Shown here piece after piece: positions 33,404 to 42,994 of a stretch of 64,000 nt of DNA. The stretch comes from Mesorhizobium shangrilense (lineage in GTDB: Bacteria > Pseudomonadota > Alphaproteobacteria > Rhizobiales > Rhizobiaceae). The notes under the pieces are model-generated. The model worked only from the letters and a program-made list of their open reading frames with translations, did not search any database and was not told the DNA's origin. Location: NCBI RefSeq assembly GCF_040537815.1, contig NZ_JBEWSZ010000001.1:868001-932000 (forward strand), read 5' to 3'. The translations under genes and the position numbers were made by a program. The stretch's first letter is position 1. The number at the start of each line of letters is the position of its first letter.

Positions 33404-36389
33404 GCATGCGGCTCCCGTCCGGATCAAAGAAGTGGTTGGAGACGATTTCGATTGGCCCGAAGCGATCACGCAGCGGGTCGGAGACGTAGGCGCGCGTGCC
33501 ATGGCGTGCCTTGCCACCCTCGACCAGCGCCAGCGCGATATGCTTGCCCAGCGCCGGCGAATAACAGCAGGCGGTGATGTGGCCGATGGAACCGTGCGGG
33601 TTAGCCTCGTCAAGCTCCTCGACGATATGCGAGCCGCCATTGAGCGGCTTGTTGTCGAGCGAGACCAGGCCGACGAGTTCCAGGCGGTCGGAGGCGATCA
33701 GGCCCTCGCGGTCCATCATCGCCGAGCCGATGAACGGCTTCTTCTTCGACAGCATCCAGTCGAGATGCAGGTCGCGCGCCGTGGTGCGGCCGTCGATCTC
33801 GGCGCCGGTGACGTGACCCTTCTCGATGCGCATCGTGCCGAGTGCTTCAAGCCCGTAGGTCACCTGCCCGAACGGTTTGCCGGCTTCGAGCAGCGCTTCC
33901 CAGACATGGGTGCCGTAGCCGGCGCCGGAATAGACTTCGAAGGCCATTTCACCGGAGAAAGAAAGTCGGCAAATCATCACCGGCACACTGGCGATCTCAC
34001 CACGCACGATGCCCATGAAGGGCAGGGTGGCGTTGTCGACGGCGGTGCCGGTGACACAAGCGGCGAGGATCTGCCTTGCCTTCGGCCCGCCGATCGCTGC
34101 GCCTGCCCACTCGTCGGTCACCGAGGTGACATGGACCTTCAGCTCCGGCCAGATGACATCGAGGAAATACTCCAGATGCTGCATCACCTTGCCTGCATTG
34201 GCTGTGGTGGTGGTCATCAGGAAATCCTGTTCGCCCAGCCGCCAAGTGGTGCCGTCGTCGAAGGCAAGTCCGTCCTCGCGCAGCATCAGCCCGTAGCGCG
34301 CCTTGCCGACGGCCAGCGTCGAAAACATGTTGGTGTAGACGCGGTCGAGGAATTCCGCCGCGTCCGGACCTTGCACGGCGATCTTGCCGAGTGTCGAGAC
34401 ATCGACAATGCCGGCGCTTTCGCGCGTCGCCTTGGCTTCGCGCACATAGGCCTGCTCGATGGTTTCGCCGGCATGGCCGTAGATCATCGGCCGGTACCAG
34501 AGGCCGGCCGAATACATCGTCGCGCCATTGTCGACGTGCCAGTCATGCATCGGCGTCAGCCGTTCTGGCTTCAGGTCGCCAAAACGCTCCGCCGCCAGCG
34601 AGCCGATCGATACCGGCGCGAAGGGCGGCCGGAAGCGGGTCGTGCCAACCTCCGGGATCGGCTTGCCCAGCGCCTCGGCCATGATGGCGAGGCCGGGGAT
34701 GTTGGAGCTCTTGCCCTGGTCCGTCGCCATGCCCAGCGTGGTGTAGCGCTTCAGATGCTCGACTGAGACGAAGCCTTCGCGATGCGCAAGCCGCACGTCC
34801 TCGGCTGTCACGTCATGCTGGAAATCGACAAAGCTCTTGCCCTTGGCCCTGATCTCGAACACCGGCGCCGGATCGGGATCGCCCGCTACCGCCTCGACAT
34901 CGGGTAATGCAAGCGGCGTAGCGGTTCCGCCGGCGGCGGAAATGCCGGCGGCGCGGCCTTCGGCGATTGCCTCGGCCGTTGAAAAGCTGCCGGTGAAGGC
35001 GCCGGCGCCGATCCATTTCTGCGTTGGTTTCGGCGGCAGGAAGGCTTGCCGGGCGGCGTTCCATTCGGCCTTGGCGCCGGCCTGGCTGGCCAGATGGATG
35101 GTCGGAGACCAGCCTCCGGACATCAGCAGGCAATCGGCGTGGATGCTGCGCGCTTCACCGCTCAGAGCGCCATTGGCCATGTCGAAGCGTTGCACCTTGA
35201 TGCCGGACAACGCCTTGCTGCCTTCCGTGGCGACCACGGCGTGGCCGGACAGGATCTCGGCCTCGGCTTCGCCGGCCAGGGTGCGCATCGCGCTCGACAG
35301 CTCCGGCCGCACGTCGATGATGGCTACGATCGCGGCGCCCGCTTTCTTCAGCGCAAGGGCCGCGCGATAGGCGCTGTCATTGTTGGTGAACAGTGCGATC
35401 CTGCTGCCCGGCAGCACGCCGTACTCATTGACGTAGCGCTCGGCGGCATGCGCCAGCATCACGCCCGGGCGATCGTTGCCCGGAAACACCAGTGGCCGCT
35501 CGAAGGAACCGGTGGCGAGCACCACCGACCTGGCGCGGATCGCCCAGTAGCGGTGGCGCGGCTCACCCTTGGCGGCCCTCTCCTTGTGGTCGGTGACCCG
35601 CTCCAATGCCGCGATCGTGTTGCCGTCATAGTAGCCCCAGACGGTCGTGCGCGGCAGCAGGCGTACATTTTCATAGCCTTCGAGCTGGGCGGCTGCACGC
35701 TTTGCCCAATCCGCTGCCGGCATGTCGTCGATCGTCTCGCCCGACCATTTGGCGGAGCCGCCGAACTGTGGATCAAGTTCGGCGAGGATGACGCGCGCGC
35801 CCTGATCGGCCGCGGCCCTGGCGGCCATCAGTCCGGCCGGCCCGGAGCCGACCACGAGCACGTCGCAGAACGCATTCATGCGCTCGTAGCGCGCCGCGTC
35901 GCCGGCCGAGCCGGCATGGCCGAGGCCGGCGGCGCGGCGGATGAAATGCTCGCAGAACATCCAGAAGCGCGTGCCTTTCAGCGGGCCGACGACCGGCCCC
36001 ATGAAGGTCTTGTAGTAGAAGCCGGCGGAGAGGATCTTGCCGCCCAGCTGGTTGACGGCGTTGACGTCCCAGGCCAGCGACGGAAAGCGGTTCTGGCTCA
36101 GCGCCGTCAGCCCGTCATGGATCTCGACCATGGTGGCCGGGACGTTCGGTTCGCGAACCTCGCCCTTCAGCACGGTGACCAGGGCGTTGGGCTCCTCGAC
36201 GCCGGCGGTCAGCACGCCGCGCGGGCGGTGGTACTTGAACGAGCGTCCGAACAGCGTGACGCCGTTGGCCAGCAGGGCGGAAGCCAGCGTGTCGCCAGCA
36301 TGGCCGGTGTAGTGCGCGCCGTCGAACGTGAAACGGATGGTCCGCAGCCGGTCGATCCGGCCGCCGGTATCGGTGCGGCGCGGGCTCAT
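33396..36389 (-). CDS. soxA: Sarcosine oxidase alpha subunit
   Basis: The 997-residue subunit combines an N-terminal ferredoxin-like domain (FTFDGAHYTGHAGDTLASAL, GRSFKYHRPRGV), an NAD-binding pyridine-nucleotide oxidoreductase domain (LVVGSGPAGLMAARAAADQG near residue 180) and a C-terminal GcvT domain that binds tetrahydrofolate. The enzyme converts sarcosine to glycine, giving H2O2 and 5,10-methylene-tetrahydrofolate. Length is normal. The start overlaps the soxD stop (ATGA). Confidence 0.96.
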   Translation of the reverse strand: MSPRRTDTGGRIDRLRTIRFTFDGAHYTGHAGDTLASALLANGVTLFGRSFKYHRPRGVLTAGVEEPNALVTVLKGEVREPNVPATMVEIHDGLTALSQNRFPSLAWDVNAVNQLGGKILSAGFYYKTFMGPVVGPLKGTRFWMFCEHFIRRAAGLGHAGSAGDAARYERMNAFCDVLVVGSGPAGLMAARAAADQGARVILAELDPQFGGSAKWSGETIDDMPAADWAKRAAAQLEGYENVRLLPRTTVWGYYDGNTIAALERVTDHKERAAKGEPRHRYWAIRARSVVLATGSFERPLVFPGNDRPGVMLAHAAERYVNEYGVLPGSRIALFTNNDSAYRAALALKKAGAAIVAIIDVRPELSSAMRTLAGEAEAEILSGHAVVATEGSKALSGIKVQRFDMANGALSGEARSIHADCLLMSGGWSPTIHLASQAGAKAEWNAARQAFLPPKPTQKWIGAGAFTGSFSTAEAIAEGRAAGISAAGGTATPLALPDVEAVAGDPDPAPVFEIRAKGKSFVDFQHDVTAEDVRLAHREGFVSVEHLKRYTTLGMATDQGKSSNIPGLAIMAEALGKPIPEVGTTRFRPPFAPVSIGSLAAERFGDLKPERLTPMHDWHVDNGATMYSAGLWYRPMIYGHAGETIEQAYVREAKATRESAGIVDVSTLGKIAVQGPDAAEFLDRVYTNMFSTLAVGKARYGLMLREDGLAFDDGTTWRLGEQDFLMTTTTANAGKVMQHLEYFLDVIWPELKVHVTSVTDEWAGAAIGGPKARQILAACVTGTAVDNATLPFMGIVRGEIASVPVMICRLSFSGEMAFEVYSGAGYGTHVWEALLEAGKPFGQVTYGLEALGTMRIEKGHVTGAEIDGRTTARDLHLDWMLSKKKPFIGSAMMDREGLIASDRLELVGLVSLDNKPLNGGSHIVEELDEANPHGSIGHITACCYSPALGKHIALALVEGGKARHGTRAYVSDPLRDRFGPIEIVSNHFFDPDGSRMHG

Positions 36390-36682
36390 GACTTGCCCTC
36401 CGCCTTGCGACGGGAAGTCGAGGCGTGATCGCCGCGCGCGAAGGCAACGCTGGAAATCTCGTGCGTCAGCGTGTTCCTGACAACCTTGAGATGGGAGCGG
36501 CAGCCGCCGGAATGCTGCCAGAACTCATTGTGGTCGCCAGCCGGGTTCAGCCGGTCGTAGACATAGGCGTTCCAGGCATCGAGGTTCTGCGAGGCCGGGT
36601 TGGGGCGTTCGCGGTTGGCGTCACCCTGGTAGGTGAACTCGATGACGTCGCGGGGGCCGCAATAGGGACAGGTAATCAACAT
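36386..36682 (-). CDS. soxD: Sarcosine oxidase delta subunit
   Basis: The 98-residue zinc-binding subunit starts MLITCPYCGPRDVIEF. The probable zinc ligands are Cys5, Cys8, His57 and Cys61 (QHSGGC). The body EFTYQGDANRERP and WNAYVYDRLNPAG is diagnostic. A longer upstream start would read through a repeat and is not supported. It lies 83 bases after soxB. Confidence 0.95.
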   Translation of the reverse strand: MLITCPYCGPRDVIEFTYQGDANRERPNPASQNLDAWNAYVYDRLNPAGDHNEFWQHSGGCRSHLKVVRNTLTHEISSVAFARGDHASTSRRKAEGKS

Positions 36683-36702
36683 CGGATTCAATCTTCTTGT
36701 TT

Positions 36703-36751
36703 GACCATGATCTGGTCGGAAAACCGGTTTCCACTTTTCCGGATCATGGTC
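36703..36751. repeat. Rhizobial intergenic palindrome between soxB and soxD
   Basis: GACCATGATC (36703-36712) and GATCATGGTC (36742-36751) are exact inverse repeats flanking AACCGGTTTCCACTTTTCC. This resembles the short dispersed palindromes of rhizobial genomes. It sits inside the sox operon and its transcript could fold, possibly tuning the soxB to soxDAG ratio. Confidence 0.6.
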
Positions 36752-36765
36752 TAATGCAGCCTTGC

Positions 36766-38025
36766 TTAGTGAAGCCGTGGGTTCGCGCCCTGGCCCTTGT
36801 CGTCGATGACGAGGCCGCGGTGGAAGCGGTCGAGCGTGAACGGCGCGTTGAACTCGTGCGGCTGATCCTTGGCGATGGTCCAGGCGAAGCACCAGCCGGA
36901 AGCCGGCGTCGCCTTGAAGCCGCCGTAGCACCAGCCGCAGTTGAGATACATGCCGGGCAGGGGGCCGGTGGTGATGATCGGCGAGCCGTCCATCGACATG
37001 TCGCAGACGCCGCCCCAGGAGCGCAGCATGCGCACGCGGGCAAGGCCGGGGAACAAGGCCAGCATCTCGCTCATCACCTCGTCGACGACAGGCAAATTGC
37101 CGCGCTGGGCGTAGCTGTTATAGCCGTCGATATCGCCGCCATAGACAAGGCCGCCCTTGTCGGACTGCGACATGTAGAAGTGGCCCATGCCGAAGGTCAC
37201 CACCGTGTCGATGAACGGTTTCAGCGATTCGGTGACGAAGGCCTGGAGCACATGGCTCTCGATCGGCATTGTCTCGACGCCGGCCAACTGCATGACGCGG
37301 CCGGTGCTGCCGGCCACGGCGACCGCAACCTTCTTGGCGCGGATATCGCCACGCGAGGTCGTGACGCCGGTGATGCGATCACCATCGCGCAGGAATCCGG
37401 TGACCTCGCAGTTCTCGACGATGTCGACGCCGCGACGGTCGGCGCCACGCGCATAGCCCCAGGCCACCGCATCGTGGCGGGCGGTGCCGGCGCGACGCTG
37501 CATCAGTCCACCGAGAACCGGGAAACGCGCCGCATCAGACACATCCAGCGCCGGGATCAGGCGCTTGATCTCGGCCGGCGTCATCAATTCGGCATCGACG
37601 CCGAGGTGGCGCATGGCATTGCCGCGCCTTGCGTAGTCATCGAACTGGGCCGGCGTGTGCGCGAGGTTGAGACAGCCGCGCTGCGAGAACATGACGTTGT
37701 AGTTGAGGTCGTGCGACAGGTTCTCCCACAGCTTCATCGAATGTTCGTAGAAGCGGGTATTGGCGGGCAGCAGATAGTTGGAGCGGACAGCCGTGGTGTT
37801 GCGCCCGACATTTCCCGAACCGAGCCAGCCTTTCTCCAGTACCGCGACATTGGTGATGCCGTGTTCCTTGGCCAGATAGTAGGCGGTCGCCAGCCCGTGG
37901 CCGCCGCCGCCGATGATGATGACATCATAGGACGCTTTCGGGTCCGGCTTGCGCCAGGCCGGCTTCCAGTCCTTGTTTCCCTTGAGCGCGTTCGCGAGCA
38001 GCGAAAAGGCCGAGTACTCTGCCAT
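36766..38025 (-). CDS. soxB: Sarcosine oxidase beta subunit
   Basis: The 419-residue flavoprotein subunit has the FAD motif VIIIGGGGHGLATAYYL (35-51) and RAGTARHDAVAWGYARG with His184 at the position that carries covalent FMN in bacterial heterotetrameric enzymes. The ATG at 38023-38025 gives the usual N-terminus MAEYSAFSLLANALKG; a start two codons earlier is possible. It is the first gene of soxBDAG. About 190-220 bases separate it from the divergent channel gene; no operator was recognised there. Confidence 0.95.
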   Translation of the reverse strand: MAEYSAFSLLANALKGNKDWKPAWRKPDPKASYDVIIIGGGGHGLATAYYLAKEHGITNVAVLEKGWLGSGNVGRNTTAVRSNYLLPANTRFYEHSMKLWENLSHDLNYNVMFSQRGCLNLAHTPAQFDDYARRGNAMRHLGVDAELMTPAEIKRLIPALDVSDAARFPVLGGLMQRRAGTARHDAVAWGYARGADRRGVDIVENCEVTGFLRDGDRITGVTTSRGDIRAKKVAVAVAGSTGRVMQLAGVETMPIESHVLQAFVTESLKPFIDTVVTFGMGHFYMSQSDKGGLVYGGDIDGYNSYAQRGNLPVVDEVMSEMLALFPGLARVRMLRSWGGVCDMSMDGSPIITTGPLPGMYLNCGWCYGGFKATPASGWCFAWTIAKDQPHEFNAPFTLDRFHRGLVIDDKGQGANPRLH

Positions 38026-38247
38026 GTGCATGTTTGTCCGGTTCGGGCGATGCGGCAGACTATACAGCAGGCGGCGGGCGCAAAGCCAATATTGCGCCAT
38101 CGCTTTTCAACTGGCCGACGCCAGGCCAGACGATCGAACGGGAAACAGGATGGCGGCTGCGACGGCTTGCTCCATGATACAGCCGTCTTTATCAAGGACG
38201 GGCTCCTTTTAATGCATTTGCCGCTTGCCGAGTCGCCAAACAAAATC

Positions 38248-40920
38248 ATGCTTTTCCGATTGCTCCGCCTGATTCTGATGCTGACGCTGGCCGTATCGGC
38301 TGACCTGTCGTCCAGCGCCTTCGCGCAGGTGGCGGGCCAGGCGCCCGCCGCGCCAGCGGCAGGGCAACCTCCCGCAGCAGTGGGGACCACCCAGCCGCCT
38401 GCAGCACCAGCGGCCAACCAGGCTCCAGCTGCGCCGGCAGTCGGTCAGGCGCCTGCAGCGCCAGCGGTCAGTCAACCTTCAGCAACGCCAACAGCCAGTC
38501 AGACGCCGGCTGCCCCAGCGGTCAGCCAGTCTCCCATTGGATTGATCGCCGATCAGCAGAAGATGATCCAGGACCTGACGGCGAAGACCGATGGGCTTGA
38601 GAAGAAAATTCAAGCGGACGGGGAGGACGATTCCAGCCTCGTCGACATCCGCCTGCAGCTCGAAGAACTGTCTCACCAGTCGCTGAACACCGCGCTTGCC
38701 TTCCGTCCGCGCCTTGCCGAGATCAACGCCAGGATCCAGCAACTTGGCCCGGTGCCCGCCGCGGGTCAGCCGGCGGAGCCCGACATCGTGGCCGCCGAAC
38801 GCCAGGCGCTGACGTCGGAGAAGGCCGAGATCAACGCGGTCATCGCCGCGGCGCAGACCTTGTCGATCCGCATCAGCGGGCTGATCGACAAGATCGGTAA
38901 CATGCGCAGCGCGCTTTTCCGCAACCTGCTCACCAAACGCTACGTGTTGACCGATGCGCTGAGCCCGCAGGTCTTTTCCGACGCCAATGACGAGTTTTCC
39001 AGCTTCTACAAGGCGGTATCGTCATGGTTGACGTTTGCCTTCAAGTTCAAGTTCCAGGCCGTACTGGCGGCGACCTTCGTGGCGCTCGGGCTTGCGCTGG
39101 TGCTGCTGGTCGGCGGGCGCCGCCTGTTCGGGCGGGTATTCGAACCCGACCCCACCGTCGAAGACCCGTCCTATCTCAGCCGCTTGTCGGTGGCCTTCTG
39201 GTCGACCTTGCTGCCGACGCTCGCGGTTAGCGCCTTCCTTGTCTCGACCATTTTCTTTTTCAATTATTACAACGTCTTGCGCGGCGACATTGGTATCTTC
39301 CTGAATGCGCTGGCGGTCGTCATCGCGGTGGTGTTCTGCGTCAACCGCCTTGCCAATGCGGCGCTGTCGCCGCGGTTGCCGAACTGGCGCCTGATCCCAG
39401 TCGAAACCGGGCCGGCGCGCTGGCTGGTGCGCTTGAGCACTGCCATGGCCGTGGTCATCAGCGTCAACACCTTCCTTTCGGTGATCAACGACAAGATGGG
39501 CTCGCCACTGTCTCTGACCATCGCCCGCAGTTTTGGCGCCACCATCATCGTCGGCGTCATTCTGATCCTGATGGCGCTGCTGAGGCCATTCAAGGCAGCC
39601 GATGGAAGCTGGCGCCCCTGGCCGGCATGGCTTCGCTACCTGTCGCTTGCGCTTGGCCTGTTTACCGTCGTGGCGGCCTTGCTCGGCTATATCGGCCTTG
39701 CCCTCTTCGTCTCGCTGCAAGTGGTTGTCACAGGCACCGTTCTGGTCACCGCCTATATCGGCTTCCTGTCAGCGCGGGCGATCGGCGAGGAGGGCGCTTT
39801 CGCCGACACGTCGGTGGGGCGCTGGCTGTCGGCCAATTCGAGTTACGAGGACACCGCGCTGGATCAGCTCGGCCTCGTGGTCAGCGTCGCCATCAACCTG
39901 ATGATTGTGCTGGTATTCCTGCCGCTGATCCTGCTGATGTGGGGCTTCCAGCCGGGTGATATCCAGGCCTGGGGCTACAAGCTGGCGACCGGGATCAGCA
40001 TCGGCTCGGTGACGATCTCCGTTACCGGCATCCTCAGTGGCATCGTCGTCTTTATCATCGGCTATTTCCTGACGCGCTGGTTTCAGGGCTGGCTCGATGG
40101 CTCCGTCATGGCGCGCGGCAAGGTCGATACGGGTGTACGAAACTCGATCCGGCTGGCCGTCGGCTATGCTGGTGTGGCGCTTGCAGGGCTCGTCGGTGTA
40201 TCGGCGGCGGGCATCGACCTGTCCAGCCTGGCACTGGTGGCCGGCGCTCTTTCGCTGGGCATCGGCTTTGGCCTGCAGAATGTCGTGTCCAATTTCGTCT
40301 CGGGCCTGATCCTTTTGGCCGAGCGGCCGTTCAAGGTCGGCGACTGGATCGTCGCCGGCGACGTCAGCGGCACTGTCAAGAAGATCAGCGTGCGCGCCAC
40401 CGAAATAGAGACCTTCCAGCGCCAATCGGTCATTTTGCCCAATTCGAACCTGATCAACAATGCGGTCGGCAACTGGACACACCGCAACAAGCTCGGCCGC
40501 GTCGAAGTCAAGGTCGGCGTCGCCTATGGCAGCGACGTCAAGCGGGTCCATGCGATCCTGCTGGAAATTGCACGCGGTCATCCTCTGGTGTTGAAGAATC
40601 CGGAACCCTTCGTGCTGTTCTCGAACTTCGGCGCCGCCGCGCTGGAATTCGAGATCCGCGTCTTCCTGGCCGACATCATGAACGGCAGCTCCGTGCAAAA
40701 CGATATTCGCTTTGCCGTTCTCGATGCTTTCGACAACGAGCACATCGAAATCCCCTCGACGCCACGCGCCGTCGTCGAGGTCAAGAAGCATGCGGCATGG
40801 CCAATCGACGACGACAAGATCGAGGTCGATTTCGCCGAACAGCAGCTGGCAAAGGCCGAAGCCGATGCCGAAAAGCGGCGCCTCGCCAAATCGCGCCGCA
40901 AGAAGCCCGACCCCAGTTAG
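38248..40920 (+). CDS. Mechanosensitive channel, MscS family with large periplasmic N-terminus (DUF3772 type)
   Basis: The 890-residue protein (902 if the ATG at 38212 is used) begins with a signal peptide (MLFRLLRLILMLTLAV, cleavage near AFAQ). Then come a Pro/Ala/Gln repeat region (residues 30-92), coiled-coil periplasmic segments, about 11 membrane helices and the MscS core. The pore-side helix and upper vestibule are seen in LALVAGALSLGIGFGLQNVV and AERPFKVGDWIVAGDVSGTV. It would relieve osmotic downshock. The start at 38248 is chosen for the signal peptide; neither start has a strong ribosome site. Confidence 0.85.
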   Translation: MLFRLLRLILMLTLAVSADLSSSAFAQVAGQAPAAPAAGQPPAAVGTTQPPAAPAANQAPAAPAVGQAPAAPAVSQPSATPTASQTPAAPAVSQSPIGLIADQQKMIQDLTAKTDGLEKKIQADGEDDSSLVDIRLQLEELSHQSLNTALAFRPRLAEINARIQQLGPVPAAGQPAEPDIVAAERQALTSEKAEINAVIAAAQTLSIRISGLIDKIGNMRSALFRNLLTKRYVLTDALSPQVFSDANDEFSSFYKAVSSWLTFAFKFKFQAVLAATFVALGLALVLLVGGRRLFGRVFEPDPTVEDPSYLSRLSVAFWSTLLPTLAVSAFLVSTIFFFNYYNVLRGDIGIFLNALAVVIAVVFCVNRLANAALSPRLPNWRLIPVETGPARWLVRLSTAMAVVISVNTFLSVINDKMGSPLSLTIARSFGATIIVGVILILMALLRPFKAADGSWRPWPAWLRYLSLALGLFTVVAALLGYIGLALFVSLQVVVTGTVLVTAYIGFLSARAIGEEGAFADTSVGRWLSANSSYEDTALDQLGLVVSVAINLMIVLVFLPLILLMWGFQPGDIQAWGYKLATGISIGSVTISVTGILSGIVVFIIGYFLTRWFQGWLDGSVMARGKVDTGVRNSIRLAVGYAGVALAGLVGVSAAGIDLSSLALVAGALSLGIGFGLQNVVSNFVSGLILLAERPFKVGDWIVAGDVSGTVKKISVRATEIETFQRQSVILPNSNLINNAVGNWTHRNKLGRVEVKVGVAYGSDVKRVHAILLEIARGHPLVLKNPEPFVLFSNFGAAALEFEIRVFLADIMNGSSVQNDIRFAVLDAFDNEHIEIPSTPRAVVEVKKHAAWPIDDDKIEVDFAEQQLAKAEADAEKRRLAKSRRKKPDPS
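38335..38523 (+). repeat. 27-bp in-frame tandem repeat, about 7 units
   Basis: Within the mechanosensitive channel gene a 9-residue unit of the form xQxPAAPAx repeats about seven times (GQAPAAPAA, GQPPAAVGT, TQPPAAPAA, NQAPAAPAV, GQAPAAPAV, SQPSATPTA, SQTPAAPAV). The encoded segment is probably an extended periplasmic linker. Copy number may vary between strains. Confidence 0.8.
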
Positions 40921-41087
40921 ATGTTTCGGGGCGATTGAACCTGAGCCTTTCGAAGTCACGCGCATGAATTGCGGCATGAATGCGGCATTCAGTTGCGGTT
41001 CAGCTTCCATCTCATATAAGTTCGCATGCAAAGGGCGAAAATGCCTTGCGAAATGCAACAGAGGCGGTGGGAACACCGGTATTGCAC

Positions 41088-41351
41088 ATGTGGAAGTCTC
41101 TCGTCGCTGCCGTTGCCTTGCTCGCCGCGGGCGGTTCTTCCTATGCCGCCAGCGCGGTCAACAAGGACGCGCAGACCCGCACGCTTGTCGTAACCGAAGG
41201 CGGCAGCAAGTCCGATCTGGCGTTGGCCGCCGGCGAAACCGTGGAGTTCTGCTCCAGCGGCTGTTTCGTCACCTTGCCCAATGGCGACCTTGAGGCCCTT
41301 ACAGGTTCGGAGACCATCGAGATTTCGGGTGGCGTCGCCCGCATCAAGTAG
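41088..41351 (+). CDS. Small secreted protein of unknown function
   Basis: The 87-residue protein has a signal peptide (MWKSLVAAVALLAAGGSSYA) followed by a short beta-rich domain with one CSSGC pair. I do not recognise the family. The ATG at 41088 is chosen because it gives a clean signal peptide; an earlier reading does not. A strong terminator follows 21 bases after the stop. Confidence 0.72.
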   Translation: MWKSLVAAVALLAAGGSSYAASAVNKDAQTRTLVVTEGGSKSDLALAAGETVEFCSSGCFVTLPNGDLEALTGSETIEISGGVARIK

Positions 41352-41372
41352 TCTCGACCGCATGGGTTGTGG

Positions 41373-41402
41373 AAGGCCGGGCGTTTGCCCGGCCTTTTAT
41401 TG
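41373..41402 (+). terminator. Rho-independent terminator
   Basis: AAGGCCGGGC and GCCCGGCCTT form a perfect 10-bp stem around GTTT, followed by TTATTG. It ends the transcript of the small secreted protein gene. Confidence 0.85.
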
Positions 41403-41558
41403 TTTGTGGTCATAGCTGCTTAACGATGGCGGGGGAAATACCGGTCTTAGGACGCAACCGGGCCGACAACTTTAACGTTCAGTGCGCCGATCCTCGCTAT
41501 ATCCGGAACAAGACGCCCAACCACGGCGCATGGCGGATCTAGCAGGGCAGGACGGGAC

Positions 41559-42992
41559 ATGGACGCGCGATCGGACAGGAACGCAATTCCGCTTGCGGTC
41601 GATCTCGACGGCACGCTGATCGCGACCGACCTCTTGTGGGAAGGGCTGTTCATCCTTCTCAAGAAGAATCCGCTCTACATCTTCCTCGTGCCCTTCTGGG
41701 CTGCCGGCGGCCCAGCGCGCCTGAAGCAGGCTATTGCCCAGCGCATAGACATAAATCCGGCCTCGTTGCCCTACCGCGACGTGCTGCTTGAGCGCCTTCG
41801 CGCCGAGCATGCCGAAGGCCGCAAGATCGTGCTGGCGACAGGCACGCCACGCAAATTCGCCGAGGCCATCGCAAACCATCTGGGCATTTTCGACCGGGTG
41901 CTGGCGACCGACGGCCTCGACAATCTGACCGCTGGCAAGAAGCGCACCTCGCTTGTTGAGGCCTATGGCGATGGCGGGTTCGACTATGCCGGCAACAGCC
42001 GGCACGACCTCAAGGTCTTCGATGCCGCCCGCACCGCGATTGTCGTGGCGCCGGACCGCCACGCCGCGCGCTGGCAGGCCGCGAATAGCGCCGAGATGGT
42101 GCCGGCGCCAAAGCCGACATTCCGGACCATCGTCAAGATGCTGCGCGTGCATCAGTGGTTGAAGAACTCGCTGATCGCGGTGCCGATGGTGCTGGCGCAC
42201 CAGTATTTCAGCCCCAACATGATCTGGGAATGCATGCTGGCGTTCATCTCGTTCAGCGCGGTGGCGTCGGCCATCTACATCCTCAATGATTTTTTCGATC
42301 TCGAACTCGACCGCAAACACGCCACCAAGCGCAACCGGCCGTTCGCCAGCGGCGCTCTTTCGATACCGTTCGGGATCGGCGCGATAGTGGTGCTGCTGGC
42401 GATCGGCGTCGGCACCAGCCTCGCACTGTCCATCGACTTCCTCGCCGTGCTCGGCGGCTACATCGTGGTCACGACCGCCTACTCGCTGTCGTTCAAGCGC
42501 ATGTTGCTGGTCGACGTGCTGACGCTGGCGGGGCTCTACTCGATCCGTGTCCTGGCGGGCGCAGCGGCAACGGGGGTCGCCGTGTCGTTCTGGCTGCTGG
42601 CATTCTCCATCTTCTTCTTCCTGTCGCTGGCGCTGGTGAAGCGCTACGTCGAATTGCGCACCACCGCCATTCCCGCGGGCGAGCGCATTGCCGGCCGTGG
42701 CTATCGCACCGAAGACCAGGAGATCGTCGCGCAGGCGGGCATGGCCTCGGCTTTTTCGTCCGCGCTGGTGCTGGCGCTCTACATGGACAGCGTCGCGGTC
42801 CGCGAACTTTACCCGCACCCCTGGCTGATCTGGCCATTGGCGCCGATCGTGCTCTATCTGACCATGCGCGTCTGGATCCTCGCGCGTCGCGACGAGATGC
42901 ATGACGACCCGGTGGTGTTCATCATCCGCGATTGGCGCAGCCAGATCGTGGTGTTCATCGGCGCCGTGCTACTGGTCATCGGGGGCTGGTAG
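41559..42992 (+). CDS. HAD phosphatase-like domain fused to UbiA prenyltransferase
   Basis: The 477-residue fusion has an N-terminal HAD domain with all core motifs (Asp15 and Asp17 in VDLDGT, Thr94 in LATGTPRK, Lys127/128, and GNSRHD with Asp150). A C-terminal UbiA-family membrane prenyltransferase follows, with NDFFDLE (243-249) and DRKHATKRNRP (251-261). The UbiA part resembles decaprenyl-phosphate phosphoribosyltransferases, which put phosphoribose on a polyprenyl phosphate. The HAD part could remove the 5-phosphate, a step done by a separate protein in mycobacteria. The DprE1-like oxidase follows 2 bases later. Substrate assignment is inference. Confidence 0.85.
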   Translation: MDARSDRNAIPLAVDLDGTLIATDLLWEGLFILLKKNPLYIFLVPFWAAGGPARLKQAIAQRIDINPASLPYRDVLLERLRAEHAEGRKIVLATGTPRKFAEAIANHLGIFDRVLATDGLDNLTAGKKRTSLVEAYGDGGFDYAGNSRHDLKVFDAARTAIVVAPDRHAARWQAANSAEMVPAPKPTFRTIVKMLRVHQWLKNSLIAVPMVLAHQYFSPNMIWECMLAFISFSAVASAIYILNDFFDLELDRKHATKRNRPFASGALSIPFGIGAIVVLLAIGVGTSLALSIDFLAVLGGYIVVTTAYSLSFKRMLLVDVLTLAGLYSIRVLAGAAATGVAVSFWLLAFSIFFFLSLALVKRYVELRTTAIPAGERIAGRGYRTEDQEIVAQAGMASAFSSALVLALYMDSVAVRELYPHPWLIWPLAPIVLYLTMRVWILARRDEMHDDPVVFIIRDWRSQIVVFIGAVLLVIGGW

Positions 42993-42994
42993 GC

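Noticed and set aside
33402..36428. Plus-strand open frames opposite soxA
   Set aside because: They are shadows caused by GC-rich codon use; the minus strand encodes an unmistakable sarcosine oxidase alpha subunit.
36697..38211. Long plus-strand open frame opposite the sarcosine oxidase beta gene
   Set aside because: It is antisense to a well-recognised gene, its translation is low in structure and rich in Arg, His and Gly, and no start signal or family match is present. The real gene on this strand begins near 38212-38248.
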